A stretch of DNA of 25,591 nucleotides, from assembly GCA_009780795.1 (NCBI GenBank), contig WQZJ01000005.1:1-25591 (forward strand), written 5' to 3'. This document shows, in pieces, positions 16,201 through 23,591 of the stretch; the first letter of the stretch is position 1; every line of letters begins with the position of its first letter. The translations under genes were made by a program, and so were the position numbers. The notes beneath the pieces were generated by a model. The model had not been told where the DNA came from. It did no database searches and saw nothing but the letters and a program-made list of their open reading frames with translations. Source of the DNA: Methanomassiliicoccaceae archaeon (lineage in GTDB: Archaea > Thermoplasmatota > Thermoplasmata > Methanomassiliicoccales > Methanomethylophilaceae).

Positions 16201-17276
16201 ACGCCGGTCTCGAACTGAAATACAATCTTCCGTACGTCTACGGCGTGGTGATCAACGAGTTCGAACTGAACCCGCCCGGTAACGACAGGGACAATGAGTG
16301 GGTGGAGCTGTACAACTCCACGCGGTCGTACGTGAACCTGGACGGATACATGCTGATACCTTCATCCAACCTCACAAAGACGCATACCATCAAGAACACC
16401 ATCATCGGACCCGGTGAGAGGATCGTGATCACATTCCCGGGACAGTTCCTGAACAACACCAAGGAGTCCATAGGATTGTATGACGCCGCGGGCGTACAGG
16501 TGGACAGCACGCCGATCAAGGACGACACCCGTGACGATGACCAGACGTGGCAGCGTGAGACCGACGCGTCGGCGAAATGGGTGTTCAAGAAGTCCACCAA
16601 GGGAGCGGACAACGGAGGGCAGTACGGCGGCGGGAGTCCGATGAAGGCGGCTGCGTTCGACTGTCTTCAGAGAGCAGGTATGCAAGCGCTCACGGAAATG
16701 AAGATGGCGATCATCGGACCGGACGGTGTCGCCCTGTTCCTTAAGAGGACATTGGAACTTGCGATACAGAACGCCATAAACATGATCGCCAGCTGCCTGG
16801 TAAGCGCATCGGTGTTCATTGAGCTGACGTTCACCGACTACTCAGGAAGCGCATATGTCGGACTGCGGTTCTCGCTGGTCATCGGTCGCGACATAGTGAA
16901 GGACGGGCTCACGTGGATGGTCGGGCAGATCACTGGCATGATGAAGAACATCGACAACCCGACGGGGATGACGCCGAAACAGATAATCAGCGATGACGTC
17001 TACTTCCAGACGATGTTCTTCGCAAGAATCACCACTCCGAAGGTGTTCGGGAACAGCCTTGGGAACCGTTCGGTGACCGCGGGACTGGTGGTCGAGTGCA
17101 ACATAACTGCGATAAGCAACCTCATCGGGAGGCCGGGAGGGTCGTGGAGAGTTAACATAGGACTCGTTCTAGAGGACATCCCGCCGTACATAGTGCCGCC
17201 GATGATAAAGGTGGACCATGACAAGCACATAGACCTGTGGCTGTTCAGGATGTCGCTGGAGAGATCGAAGCGATGA
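13248..17276 (+). CDS. Giant membrane-anchored protein with lamin-tail-like domain (unknown function)
   Basis: This 1342-residue protein has no function I can name. The N-terminus is basic (RTARGKRGNKG) and followed by one hydrophobic helix (about residues 17-38, from MPFAMIAVTLMVLAG). The KGQ sequence before the helix (G14-Q15) resembles a class III, prepilin-type signal cleaved by an archaeal prepilin peptidase. A long helical, acidic region follows (about 45-650), then a predicted beta-rich part. A second hydrophobic, amphipathic helical block lies near 765-845. A lamin-tail-type domain (about 994-1120) opens with V-I-N-E-F-E-L-N-P-P-G and D-N-E-W-V-E-L-Y-N and contains a strand L-D-G-Y-M-L. 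About 200 more residues follow. The start at 13248 has a TATA box at leaderless spacing. A surface or pilus-related structural role is inferred from the signal and the domain. Confidence 0.85.
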   Translation: MIQRTARGKRGNKGQMPFAMIAVTLMVLAGMYGVVAAGIDRVQSNMDSMHDEMYAVGDAEKEVREALERGIGDIILGIGRDASDDGLEARFDKFDARLSDWIDFQFPMKAAGAVVTMISHDIEMGIGALRVACDDACPEEGIMPSCFRADGTADIRITMSSGSVDRTVYISADGMSALPMLFENAALFDQAVTGPWSLITELMSYQLSALAQYRVLSGYGATSEHGDKGTDSIITDEDVRLAYRIALSVAETTYLRTSSSDEFDLTMYDCVDVAELIAFRDGVIEMNLGAVLAQTLVGIVDELVGSWMDYLLLNKLLSIIDTVSDALNRAYNWLCKVFTGSEAETARDYLSQTMAAHGIPERDYRYLLNGVYNVFDIPAVTYDVYGTVITIPEHRTWFAYPDVDVLNWGGWKDFIKNYRGNNDLVSEAVYGMINSIAIGMSNSYGLGVIKVACDPYDSKDFAGTLSDAVREALDIRRNAVEDLMENTIMESKVIDMLYVTMYDMMEKNRNDLFGVNKLRNDIRRTAEDYVRRYMDKEYGTPLDVSVIDDIVDEIMRSDGIAEIIDDYETIVDERMRLFGDILNNVEKKTSMIFKEMIAMLMRYGVDRMGMYPYLEYKMVKLVDEIAELASLNPLAGAFMLSNEDSFLLDGKDGTEMRSYVKLTCDVDIDVTIVSPTKNNENTHFVGFDHDDEASYSALFRIFVKADLTYRAESSSPIMNMLGTYDAAVAGTSHSEFDIAVTVVSGWKLAGVEYEASDTLYGDLFAGLVELLRPIIEPLYELIKLGKSVLHAIMKVVMRAAQLVIDMLMKIFEIVMKPMELLANVLSKVLGSIFDSIITTLVITLKSQTFGFNLFGMRLEIITDILGELKDHASVTTIQLIMPIFGVNITAFINVKKDRSSNFFFSGGVAIEAETWYLKITVDPFMKTKKHLIELNGKFRDTDIYAVAPDVVQYDEMEFRLSDIPGLGSMLSSIPLPIPGVKGSIDAGLELKYNLPYVYGVVINEFELNPPGNDRDNEWVELYNSTRSYVNLDGYMLIPSSNLTKTHTIKNTIIGPGERIVITFPGQFLNNTKESIGLYDAAGVQVDSTPIKDDTRDDDQTWQRETDASAKWVFKKSTKGADNGGQYGGGSPMKAAAFDCLQRAGMQALTEMKMAIIGPDGVALFLKRTLELAIQNAINMIASCLVSASVFIELTFTDYSGSAYVGLRFSLVIGRDIVKDGLTWMVGQITGMMKNIDNPTGMTPKQIISDDVYFQTMFFARITTPKVFGNSLGNRSVTAGLVVECNITAISNLIGRPGGSWRVNIGLVLEDIPPYIVPPMIKVDHDKHIDLWLFRMSLERSKR

Positions 17277-17298
17277 GTAACGGAGAGAAGAAACCTCA

Positions 17299-17382
17299 CC
17301 GCCCGCCCCGCGGGCGGGTATTCCTTCTCAAGGAGGGTACGGACGCCCTCCCGCGCGGGCGTCCCGACCGTCCGCGGACGGT
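17299..17382 (+). repeat. Three consecutive GC-rich hairpins
   Basis: Three perfect inverted repeats lie in an 84-bp stretch. The first has a 7-bp stem (ccgcccg at 17299-17305 with cgggcgg at 17311-17317). The second has an 8-bp stem (ggacgccc at 17341-17348 with gggcgtcc at 17357-17364). The third is a 16-bp perfect palindrome, accgtccgcggacggt (17367-17382). They sit between the giant gene and the NOG1 promoter, without a T-tract. They may end or protect the upstream transcript, act on both strands, or encode a structured RNA. Confidence 0.65.
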
Positions 17383-17395
17383 GCGGCCCCCAATA

Positions 17396-17403
17396 ACATT
17401 TAA
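17396..17403 (+). promoter_or_regulatory. TATA-like box, leaderless start of the NOG1-PolD operon
   Basis: The AT-rich element acatttaa, centred 26 bases before the ATG at 17426, is the only AT-rich tract after the GC hairpins. No ribosome-binding site precedes the ATG, in line with a leaderless message. Confidence 0.4.
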
Positions 17404-17425
17404 TCGTATGACCATATGATGTCTC

Positions 17426-18400
17426 ATGGCCTCCGGGATACCAACGGTACTTACATCGGACGAACTGATGGACAAAGCGTTCCGCAGGGCGTCGAAGCTC
17501 CATAAGAGCGGAGCGACCATCTTCGATCACAAGAAGAAGACCGCTCTCGCCAAAGTGACGGCGTCAGGAGACATTGTTGTGACGACGCTGAACGAATACG
17601 TGAACCGTTTTCCGAGGATCGAGAAAGGAGAGGATTTCTTCCCGGAGCTTGTGGATCTGACGATCGGCATAGACCGATACAAAAAATCACTCGGAGCGAT
17701 GAACTGGGCCGCGAACAAGGTCGAGAAGCTGAAGAACGAATGCCTGCGCGGCCTCAGAAGAACAAAGGATCCGTCGAACGTCGAGAGCCTCAGAGGAAGC
17801 TTCTACGGACGTCTTGCATCGATACTCAAACAGATATCCGGCGACCTTGAGTTCCTTCAGGGGGCGAAGAACATGTTCAGGAACCTCCCGAACATAGAGC
17901 CGAACATCGCGACGGCGGTCATCGCCGGTTTCCCGAACGTCGGGAAGAGCATGCTCGTATCGTCGCTGAGCACCGCCGAGCCGGAGATCGCCCCGTACCC
18001 GTTCACCACGAAGGGCATAATAATCGGGCACATACAGGACGGCTGGAGACGATATCAGATAATCGACACACCGGGACTGCTGGACAGGTCGATCGAGGAC
18101 CGCAATAACATTGAGAGACAGGCAGTTCTTGCGCTGAAGTATCTGACCCATGTGCTGGTGTTCGTCCTGGACCCGTCCGAATCATGCGGATATTCGCTGA
18201 AGGAACAGTTCTCTCTGCTGGATTCCGTGAAAAGAGGGTTTCCCGGAGTACCGATGCTGATCGCCGAGAGCAAGTCGGACATGTTCAAGAGCGACAGTAA
18301 AGAGTTCAAATTCTCCGCACAGACCGGTGAGAACATGGAGGAGATGCGCGAGAACATCCTGAAGGCGCTGAGAAGCATACGTTTCGAGGAAGACGAATGA
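17426..18400 (+). CDS. NOG1-family GTPase
   Basis: This 324-residue protein belongs to the Obg-related NOG1 GTPases, which take part in large ribosomal subunit assembly. The N-terminal helical domain (about 1-155) precedes the G domain. G1 is GFPNVGKS (168-175), G2 lies at T194-T195 (YPFTTKG), G3 is DTPG (214-217) and the G5-like SAQTG is near 299-303. The usual G4 motif NKxD reads SKSD (282-285), with Ser in place of Asn, which could weaken guanine specificity. The archaeal form lacks the long C-terminal extension of eukaryotic Nog1. Its TGA overlaps the ATG of the PolD large subunit gene as ATGA, an operon of ribosome assembly and replication genes. Confidence 0.92.
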   Translation: MASGIPTVLTSDELMDKAFRRASKLHKSGATIFDHKKKTALAKVTASGDIVVTTLNEYVNRFPRIEKGEDFFPELVDLTIGIDRYKKSLGAMNWAANKVEKLKNECLRGLRRTKDPSNVESLRGSFYGRLASILKQISGDLEFLQGAKNMFRNLPNIEPNIATAVIAGFPNVGKSMLVSSLSTAEPEIAPYPFTTKGIIIGHIQDGWRRYQIIDTPGLLDRSIEDRNNIERQAVLALKYLTHVLVFVLDPSESCGYSLKEQFSLLDSVKRGFPGVPMLIAESKSDMFKSDSKEFKFSAQTGENMEEMRENILKALRSIRFEEDE

Positions 18401-21400
18401 GCGAGAGGGTCGTCTGCAGCGACAGGATGCGGAGCTACTTCGAAGAATTGAACAAAAAGAAGGGCGTATGCTACGGCATCGCCAGGAAGGCGCGCGGGAA
18501 GGGTATGGATCCCCAACCGAGGACGGAGATACCTCAGGCCGAGGACCTGGCGTCCCGTGTCGAGAAACTGCTTGAGCTGTGGAACGTGGAAGGCGTCTCC
18601 GACGACATCAGAAGACTTACCAAGGAGCACAAGAACAGGGAGATCGTCTCGCTGCTGATCGCGAAGGAGTTCGCTAAAATGCCTGCAGAGAGCCGCGAGA
18701 AGGCGATAGACCGGGCGATACGCGTCGGTCTTGCGGTTCTCACCGAAGGCATACTGGTCGCGCCGCTGGAAGGATTGGCGGACACCAAGATAAAGATGAA
18801 CGAGGACGGCTCCGAGTACATAGACCTGATATTCGCCGGGCCGATACGCGCCGCCGGCGGGACCGGACAGGCAATGAGCGTCCTCATTGCCGATATGGTC
18901 AGACAGGAGATGAACATCGGCCGCTACATACCGACGGAGCCGGAGGTGCAGAGATTCCATGAGGAAATTCCGTTATACAAACAGTGCCAGCACCTTCAGT
19001 ACCTGCCCGCACGCGACGAGATAGAACTGATCGTAAGGAACTGTCCCGTGTGCATAGACGGCGAGGGGACGGAGGATGCGGAGATATCAGGTTACAGGGA
19101 CCTGCCGCGAATAGACACGAACAAAGTGAGAGGAGGTGCATGTCTGGTGATCGCCGAGGGCCTCTGCCAAAAGGCGGCGAAGATAGAGAAGCACGTGAAG
19201 ACCCTCGGGATAGAGGGGTGGGAGTTCATCGGCGAGTTCCTGTCGCATAAGAAGAGCGACGAGTCCGATGACGGTTCGAAAGCGATCAAACCATCGGACA
19301 AGTACCTGAAGGACATAGTCGCCGGGAGGCCCATATTCGGCCACCCGTCCCGTGTCGGAGGATTCCGCCTGAGATACGGAAGGGGAAGAACGTGCGGACT
19401 GGCCGCGATCGCGCTCAGCCCCGCGAGTATGTACGCTCTCGATGAGTTCCCGGCGCTCGGTACGCAGGTGAAGATCGAGAGACCGGGAAAAGCGGGGGCG
19501 GTTACACCGTGCGGCAGCATAGAAGGTCCGATACTTTTGCTGAAGAACGGGGATCTTGTACAGTGCGCGACCAAAGAGGACGTTCAAGAGATATACAAGG
19601 ATATCAAAGAGATAACGGACATCGGTGAGATACTGATACCATTCGGGGAGTTCTCCGAGAACAACCACAAACTCGTACCGTGCGGTTATACGATGGATTG
19701 GCACAAACAGGAACTTCTGGCGAAAGGAGAATTACCAACGGATTGGCTGTCGCCCTCGTACGAGCGCGCCAAGACGATGTCCAAGGAACTCGGCGTACCG
19801 CTGCACCCGTCGTTCAACCTGTTCTGGTATGACGTGCACATGGACAGACTGACGGAACTGAGATCGGTCATATTGAAGAAGGGGAGATTCACAGACGGCC
19901 GCCTCATCATAAATGAGGACGCGACCGCGAAGCGAACGCTCGAGGATCTCGGTGCGCTGCACACTGTGGTCAGCGGCGAGACATGCATCGGCCCGTACTC
20001 GATGCCGCTGATCGAGGGGCTCGGACTCACGGTATCCGATAACGGTATCGCGGAACGTGTACCGTTCGCAGGTGACGACTCGATGGGCGCGGTGAGCGGG
20101 GCGATGGGCATTGAAGTCAGACCGAGAGCGATAACAAGGATAGGCAGCAGGATGGCCCGTCCCGAGAAGGCAAAGGAGAGAAAGATGAATCCTCCTGTGC
20201 ATGCGTTGTTCCCCGTTGGCCGCGACCCCGGGTCGAAAAGGGAGATCAACTCCGCGATATCGGTGGGCAAGGCCACTAACAACAAGATCGGGGGTGACGG
20301 CGCCGGGGCGCCGAGAGGCGTTCAGATAGACGTGGGTGTCAGAAGATGTGCATCATGCGGTTCCCGATCCATAATGTCATCCTGTGAGAAATGCGGCAGT
20401 CATACGAAGTACGAAAAGACGGAGAGGAGCGCCGAGGGCGAAGGGAACTATGTGGACATAGCGCCGATATATGAGAACGCATTGAAACGACTCGGAATGA
20501 CGCCGCAGGAGCTGAAATGTGTTGAGGGACTGTCGTCAAAGAAGAAGGTTCCGGAGGCACTTGAGAAAGGTATATTGAGAGCGGCCAACGAGGTGTTCGT
20601 GTTCAAGGACGGGACGATACGCTACGACATGACGGACGTTCCGATAACCCACTTCAGACCGCGCGAGGTCGGACTGAGCCTAGAGAAGGCCCACGAGCTC
20701 GGATACACGCACGATATGCGCGGCATGCCGCTCGAAAGTTGTGAACAGTTATGCGAGCTGAAGGTACAGGACATCGTCCCCGCTGATTCATGCGGCGACT
20801 ATATGGTGAAGGTATCAAAATTCATGGACGACATGCTGGAGAAGCACTACGGACTGGAGAGATTCTACAACGCCGGGAACAGGGACGATCTGCTGGGTCA
20901 TCTTGCCATAGGACTGGCACCGCACACGTCCGGCGGGATACTGTGCAGGATAATCGGTTATACGAAGGCCTGCGGATGCTACGCGCACCCTTTCTTCCAC
21001 GCCGCGAAAAGGAGGAACTGTGACGGTGACGAAGACAGTATAATTCTAATGCTGGACGGTCTGATCAACTTCTCCAGGGAGTTCCTCCCTGACAGGCGCG
21101 GCGGTCTCATGGACGCGCCGCTCGTCCTTACCACGAGGCTCGACCCGAACGAGATAGACAAGGAGGCGCACAACGTCGACTGTCTGTTCGAATATCCGCT
21201 GGAATTCTACAAAGCCGCATCGGATGTCCGCGACCCCAAGGAGGTGGAGGGGATCATGGACCTCGTCGGAAAGAGGATCGGCAGCGAAAGACAGTACGAG
21301 GGACTCGGCTTCACTCACGATACGGACGACATATCCGAGGGTCCGAAGCACTCATCGTACACCACACTCGAAACGATGACCGACAAGATGGACGCGCAGC

Positions 21401-21768
21401 TGTTCCTCGGAAGGAAGATACGCGCGGTTGACGAGCGGGATGTTGCCACGAGAGTGATAGACAAGCACTTCCTCCCTGACATGGCCGGTAACCTGAGAAG
21501 TTTCTCGGCACAGAACGTCAGATGCACCAAATGCGGCGAGAAGTACCGCCGCATCCCGTTATCCGGAAAATGCAAATGCGGCAACACGCTCGTTCTCACG
21601 GTGCATGAGGCGAGCGTGAAGAAATACCTGAACGTCTCCAAGGAGATGGGTGAGAAATACGGGTTATCGGAGTACACGAAACAGAGGATAGCGGTCCTGG
21701 AGATGAGCATGGACTCACTGTTCAACAACGACAAAGTGAAGAAATGCAAACTGTCTGACTTCTTCTAA
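18397..21768 (+). CDS. polC: DNA polymerase D (PolII) large catalytic subunit DP2
   Basis: DP2 is the catalytic subunit of PolD, the archaeal replicative polymerase, and works with the small exonuclease subunit DP1. The 1123-residue protein is full length. The conserved catalytic loop N-C-D-G-D-E-D lies at 874-880, with D876, D878 and D880 as likely metal ligands. Family landmarks are AGPIRAAGGTGQA near 148-160, GHPSRVGGFRLRYGR near 320, and zinc-type CxxC pairs near 216 (CPVC), 650 (CASC, CEKC) and 1042 (CTKC, CKCG). The catalytic loop, where inteins often insert in other archaea, is uninterrupted. Translation is coupled to the NOG1 gene through ATGA. The gene ends 17 bases from a convergent ATPase gene. 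Confidence 0.97.
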   Translation: MSERVVCSDRMRSYFEELNKKKGVCYGIARKARGKGMDPQPRTEIPQAEDLASRVEKLLELWNVEGVSDDIRRLTKEHKNREIVSLLIAKEFAKMPAESREKAIDRAIRVGLAVLTEGILVAPLEGLADTKIKMNEDGSEYIDLIFAGPIRAAGGTGQAMSVLIADMVRQEMNIGRYIPTEPEVQRFHEEIPLYKQCQHLQYLPARDEIELIVRNCPVCIDGEGTEDAEISGYRDLPRIDTNKVRGGACLVIAEGLCQKAAKIEKHVKTLGIEGWEFIGEFLSHKKSDESDDGSKAIKPSDKYLKDIVAGRPIFGHPSRVGGFRLRYGRGRTCGLAAIALSPASMYALDEFPALGTQVKIERPGKAGAVTPCGSIEGPILLLKNGDLVQCATKEDVQEIYKDIKEITDIGEILIPFGEFSENNHKLVPCGYTMDWHKQELLAKGELPTDWLSPSYERAKTMSKELGVPLHPSFNLFWYDVHMDRLTELRSVILKKGRFTDGRLIINEDATAKRTLEDLGALHTVVSGETCIGPYSMPLIEGLGLTVSDNGIAERVPFAGDDSMGAVSGAMGIEVRPRAITRIGSRMARPEKAKERKMNPPVHALFPVGRDPGSKREINSAISVGKATNNKIGGDGAGAPRGVQIDVGVRRCASCGSRSIMSSCEKCGSHTKYEKTERSAEGEGNYVDIAPIYENALKRLGMTPQELKCVEGLSSKKKVPEALEKGILRAANEVFVFKDGTIRYDMTDVPITHFRPREVGLSLEKAHELGYTHDMRGMPLESCEQLCELKVQDIVPADSCGDYMVKVSKFMDDMLEKHYGLERFYNAGNRDDLLGHLAIGLAPHTSGGILCRIIGYTKACGCYAHPFFHAAKRRNCDGDEDSIILMLDGLINFSREFLPDRRGGLMDAPLVLTTRLDPNEIDKEAHNVDCLFEYPLEFYKAASDVRDPKEVEGIMDLVGKRIGSERQYEGLGFTHDTDDISEGPKHSSYTTLETMTDKMDAQLFLGRKIRAVDERDVATRVIDKHFLPDMAGNLRSFSAQNVRCTKCGEKYRRIPLSGKCKCGNTLVLTVHEASVKKYLNVSKEMGEKYGLSEYTKQRIAVLEMSMDSLFNNDKVKKCKLSDFF

Positions 21769-21785
21769 GTGCCGATCCGCAACGC

Positions 21786-23156
21786 TCAAAGGAACATGGA
21801 CATATATATTGGGATGAAGACCCGCCCGTCCTCGACCTTCAGGTCCTTGGTGTACACCATATACGGCTGTCCGATGCGTTTCCCGAATTTCTTCAGAAAT
21901 CTGTCCAGAGATGAGTTGCTCTTGTATCCGGAGGACTTCACCTCCACCGGACATATCTTACCGCCTCTCATTATGAGGAAATCGATCTCGATCGCACTCT
22001 CAGGTATGCTCTCACGTGTCTCCGGATCCTCTTTCAAGGTCTTGCTCCGGGAATAGAAGAATAATTTATGCCTGTTCGCCCGGAGGGCCTGGGCGACGAT
22101 GTTCTCTGTGAGCATGCCTTCATTGATGTTCATTTTATCAAGAAGTATCGATCTGTAGAGCGTGTTCTCAGCGTAATCCTTATCGAACAGGGCGTGGGTC
22201 ACCAGCAGCCCCGTGTCGGCCATATAGCATTTCTGAGTCGTCTGATCGAGATTCATCGACAATCCCGCCGAAGGATCGGTTGTATTGAAGCACTGATTTA
22301 TTATCATCCCGTCTGCCAGCCACATGAACGCATCCTCGTGGGTGCGCGACCTGGCACTCTTTCCCAGGGATGACAGGATGAACTTCTTCTCCTTTTTAGA
22401 AAGCTGTGAAGGTATCCGGTCGAATAACGCTGTGACCCGGCGCTCATAGCCGGCGGCAAATTTTGTTATATCCTCCCTGTAAAGGTCCAGGATGGACCTC
22501 TTGATGAGGTCCGCAGCGGCGAAATCCTTCGTTTCAGCATACTTTGATACCGCTCCCGGCATACCTCCCACGAGCATGTACTCTCTGAAGCGGTTCATCA
22601 TGTTCTTGTGTATCCTATCGCCGACAGGCCTTCTGTCCCTGAAGCACGTTTCCAGGTATTCAGCCGAGATCCTGTCCCCCATGGCCCACAGGAACTCCTC
22701 AAAATCAAGAGGATTCAGTGTAAACCGGACCTCTTCCGACGGTATGAGGATATCCTTGACGTTGGCTTTTATGGAAAGGAGCGAACCCGTCTCGATGTAA
22801 TCGTATCTTCCGTCGGCGACCAATGTCTTGATCTTCTGTCTTGCGAGCGGAAAGCATTGCACCTCGTCCAGTATTATAAGGGACCTCCTTTCGTGGAGCT
22901 TTGTCATCTTAAGCGCGGAGAGCTTACTGAAAAAAAGATCCATATCATCCATGTCGTCCTCGAACATGGATCTGATGCCTTTACCATCCTGTGCGAAATC
23001 CAGAACTATGCAGCTCTCGTATTCCCGCTTTCCGAACTCTTCGGCGAGATGGCTCTTCCCGACGCGTCTGGCCCCGTTGATCAGGAGCGCGGTGGAACCT
23101 TTGCTGGCCTCCTTCCATTCGACCAGTTTGCCGTATGCCTTTCTCTCTAATTCCAT
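21786..23156 (-). CDS. AAA ATPase with DUF4143/PD-(D/E)XK-like C-terminus
   Basis: This 456-residue protein is of the AAA_14/DUF4143 type, common in mobile and lineage-specific gene sets of bacteria and archaea, with no settled function. Walker A is GARRVGKS (28-35), Walker B LIILDEVQ (93-100, D97-E98), followed by a sensor-like TGS. The C-terminus carries D392 (EIDF) and E405-x-K407 (VEVKS), the signature of a PD-(D/E)XK nuclease-like fold. I start at the ATG 23156, which has a TATA-like box 30 bases upstream; a longer frame to 23354 would only translate the DNA repeats. Another ATG at 23192 is less likely because it overlaps that box. Codon use looks less biased than in neighbours, and horizontal transfer is plausible. 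Confidence 0.88.
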   Translation of the reverse strand: MELERKAYGKLVEWKEASKGSTALLINGARRVGKSHLAEEFGKREYESCIVLDFAQDGKGIRSMFEDDMDDMDLFFSKLSALKMTKLHERRSLIILDEVQCFPLARQKIKTLVADGRYDYIETGSLLSIKANVKDILIPSEEVRFTLNPLDFEEFLWAMGDRISAEYLETCFRDRRPVGDRIHKNMMNRFREYMLVGGMPGAVSKYAETKDFAAADLIKRSILDLYREDITKFAAGYERRVTALFDRIPSQLSKKEKKFILSSLGKSARSRTHEDAFMWLADGMIINQCFNTTDPSAGLSMNLDQTTQKCYMADTGLLVTHALFDKDYAENTLYRSILLDKMNINEGMLTENIVAQALRANRHKLFFYSRSKTLKEDPETRESIPESAIEIDFLIMRGGKICPVEVKSSGYKSNSSLDRFLKKFGKRIGQPYMVYTKDLKVEDGRVFIPIYMSMFL

Positions 23157-23180
23157 TTTACCATTACCTTCATCGACGGT

Positions 23181-23190
23181 ATCATATATC
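23181..23190 (-). promoter_or_regulatory. TATA-like box for the ATPase gene
   Basis: On the minus strand the element reads GATATATGAT, centred 30 bases before the ATG at 23156. It lies between the gene and the 33-bp repeats, so the repeats are just upstream of the promoter. Confidence 0.45.
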
Positions 23191-23198
23191 ATCTTATG

Positions 23199-23278
23199 CA
23201 CGAAAACCACAAATTCAAAACCCGTATTTGACACGAAAACCACAAATTCAAAACCCGTATTTGACACGAAAACCACAA
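23199..23278. repeat. 33-bp tandem repeats (2.4 copies) upstream of the ATPase
   Basis: Two identical 33-bp copies occupy 23199-23231 and 23232-23264, and a third copy breaks off after 14 bases at 23278. Each full copy ends with an inverted repeat TCAAA-N7-TTTGA (23215-23231 and 23248-23264). The sites lie directly upstream of the ATPase TATA box, a place for an operator or activator array. As 33 is divisible by three, the minus-strand frame stays open and gives a false N-terminal extension with repeated VSNTGFEF. Confidence 0.8.
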
Positions 23279-23411
23279 GTTTCCTTCTTCTTGACGCGAG
23301 AGAACGATGTCCGCCGGATCTAGGAAGAATACCGACCTCTGGTGTCATCGGCATGACTCGTATCCCTGACCGAGAAGATGGAACGCAGACCGCTGGTCCC
23401 GTGAGTAAAGC

Positions 23412-23420
23412 TTTATAAAT
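23412..23420 (+). promoter_or_regulatory. TATA box for the uS13-uS4-uS11-Rpo3 operon
   Basis: The element tttataaat predicts transcription from about 23442, leaving a leader near 150 bases before the uS13 ATG. A second AT-rich element (cataaatac, 23449-23457) could give a shorter leader. This is the only long leader in the window, where other operon starts appear leaderless or nearly so. Confidence 0.55.
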
Positions 23421-23441
23421 AGGGAGTGTATCCGCAGTTCA

Positions 23442-23591
23442 GCGTAAACATAAATACTCGCATGCGCGAGTGGTTGGACGACGATATCTGCAGCCGTTCC
23501 TTCTCTCAAAACGGCCATGTTTTGGTGCAGATCTGTCTTGCTTCACTTGAAGCTGTTACGTGACGAGATACCGTATTCGGAGGAATAACAG
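23442..23591 (+). promoter_or_regulatory. Structured leader of the ribosomal protein operon
   Basis: The predicted leader contains a 6-bp hairpin (actcgc at 23456-23461 with gcgagt at 23466-23471), a hairpin gcttca/tgaagc (23540-23553) and a GGAGGAAT ribosome-binding site next to the uS13 ATG. A short frame from the ATG at 23462 to a TGA at 23561-23563 (33 codons) fits inside. Control by a ribosomal protein binding this leader is plausible but inferred. Confidence 0.35.

Noticed and set aside
18055..18960. 301-residue minus-strand reading frame
   Set aside because: It is antisense to nog1 and DP2; low complexity and no start context.
21010..21040. Intein in the PolD catalytic loop
   Set aside because: The loop reads N-C-D-G-D-E-D without interruption and the protein has the length of an intein-free subunit.
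23199..23278. Possible CRISPR array
   Set aside because: The 33-bp copies are directly adjacent with no spacers and only 2.4 copies are present; no cas genes are nearby.
21786..23278. Insertion sequence around the ATPase
   Set aside because: No transposase, terminal inverted repeats or target duplication are visible; only accessory-gene character is suggested.
23157..23354. N-terminal extension of the ATPase with repeated VSNTGFEF residues
   Set aside because: It is a translation of the DNA repeats and of the TATA-like box; the ATG at 23156 has suitable promoter spacing and gives a normal AAA start.
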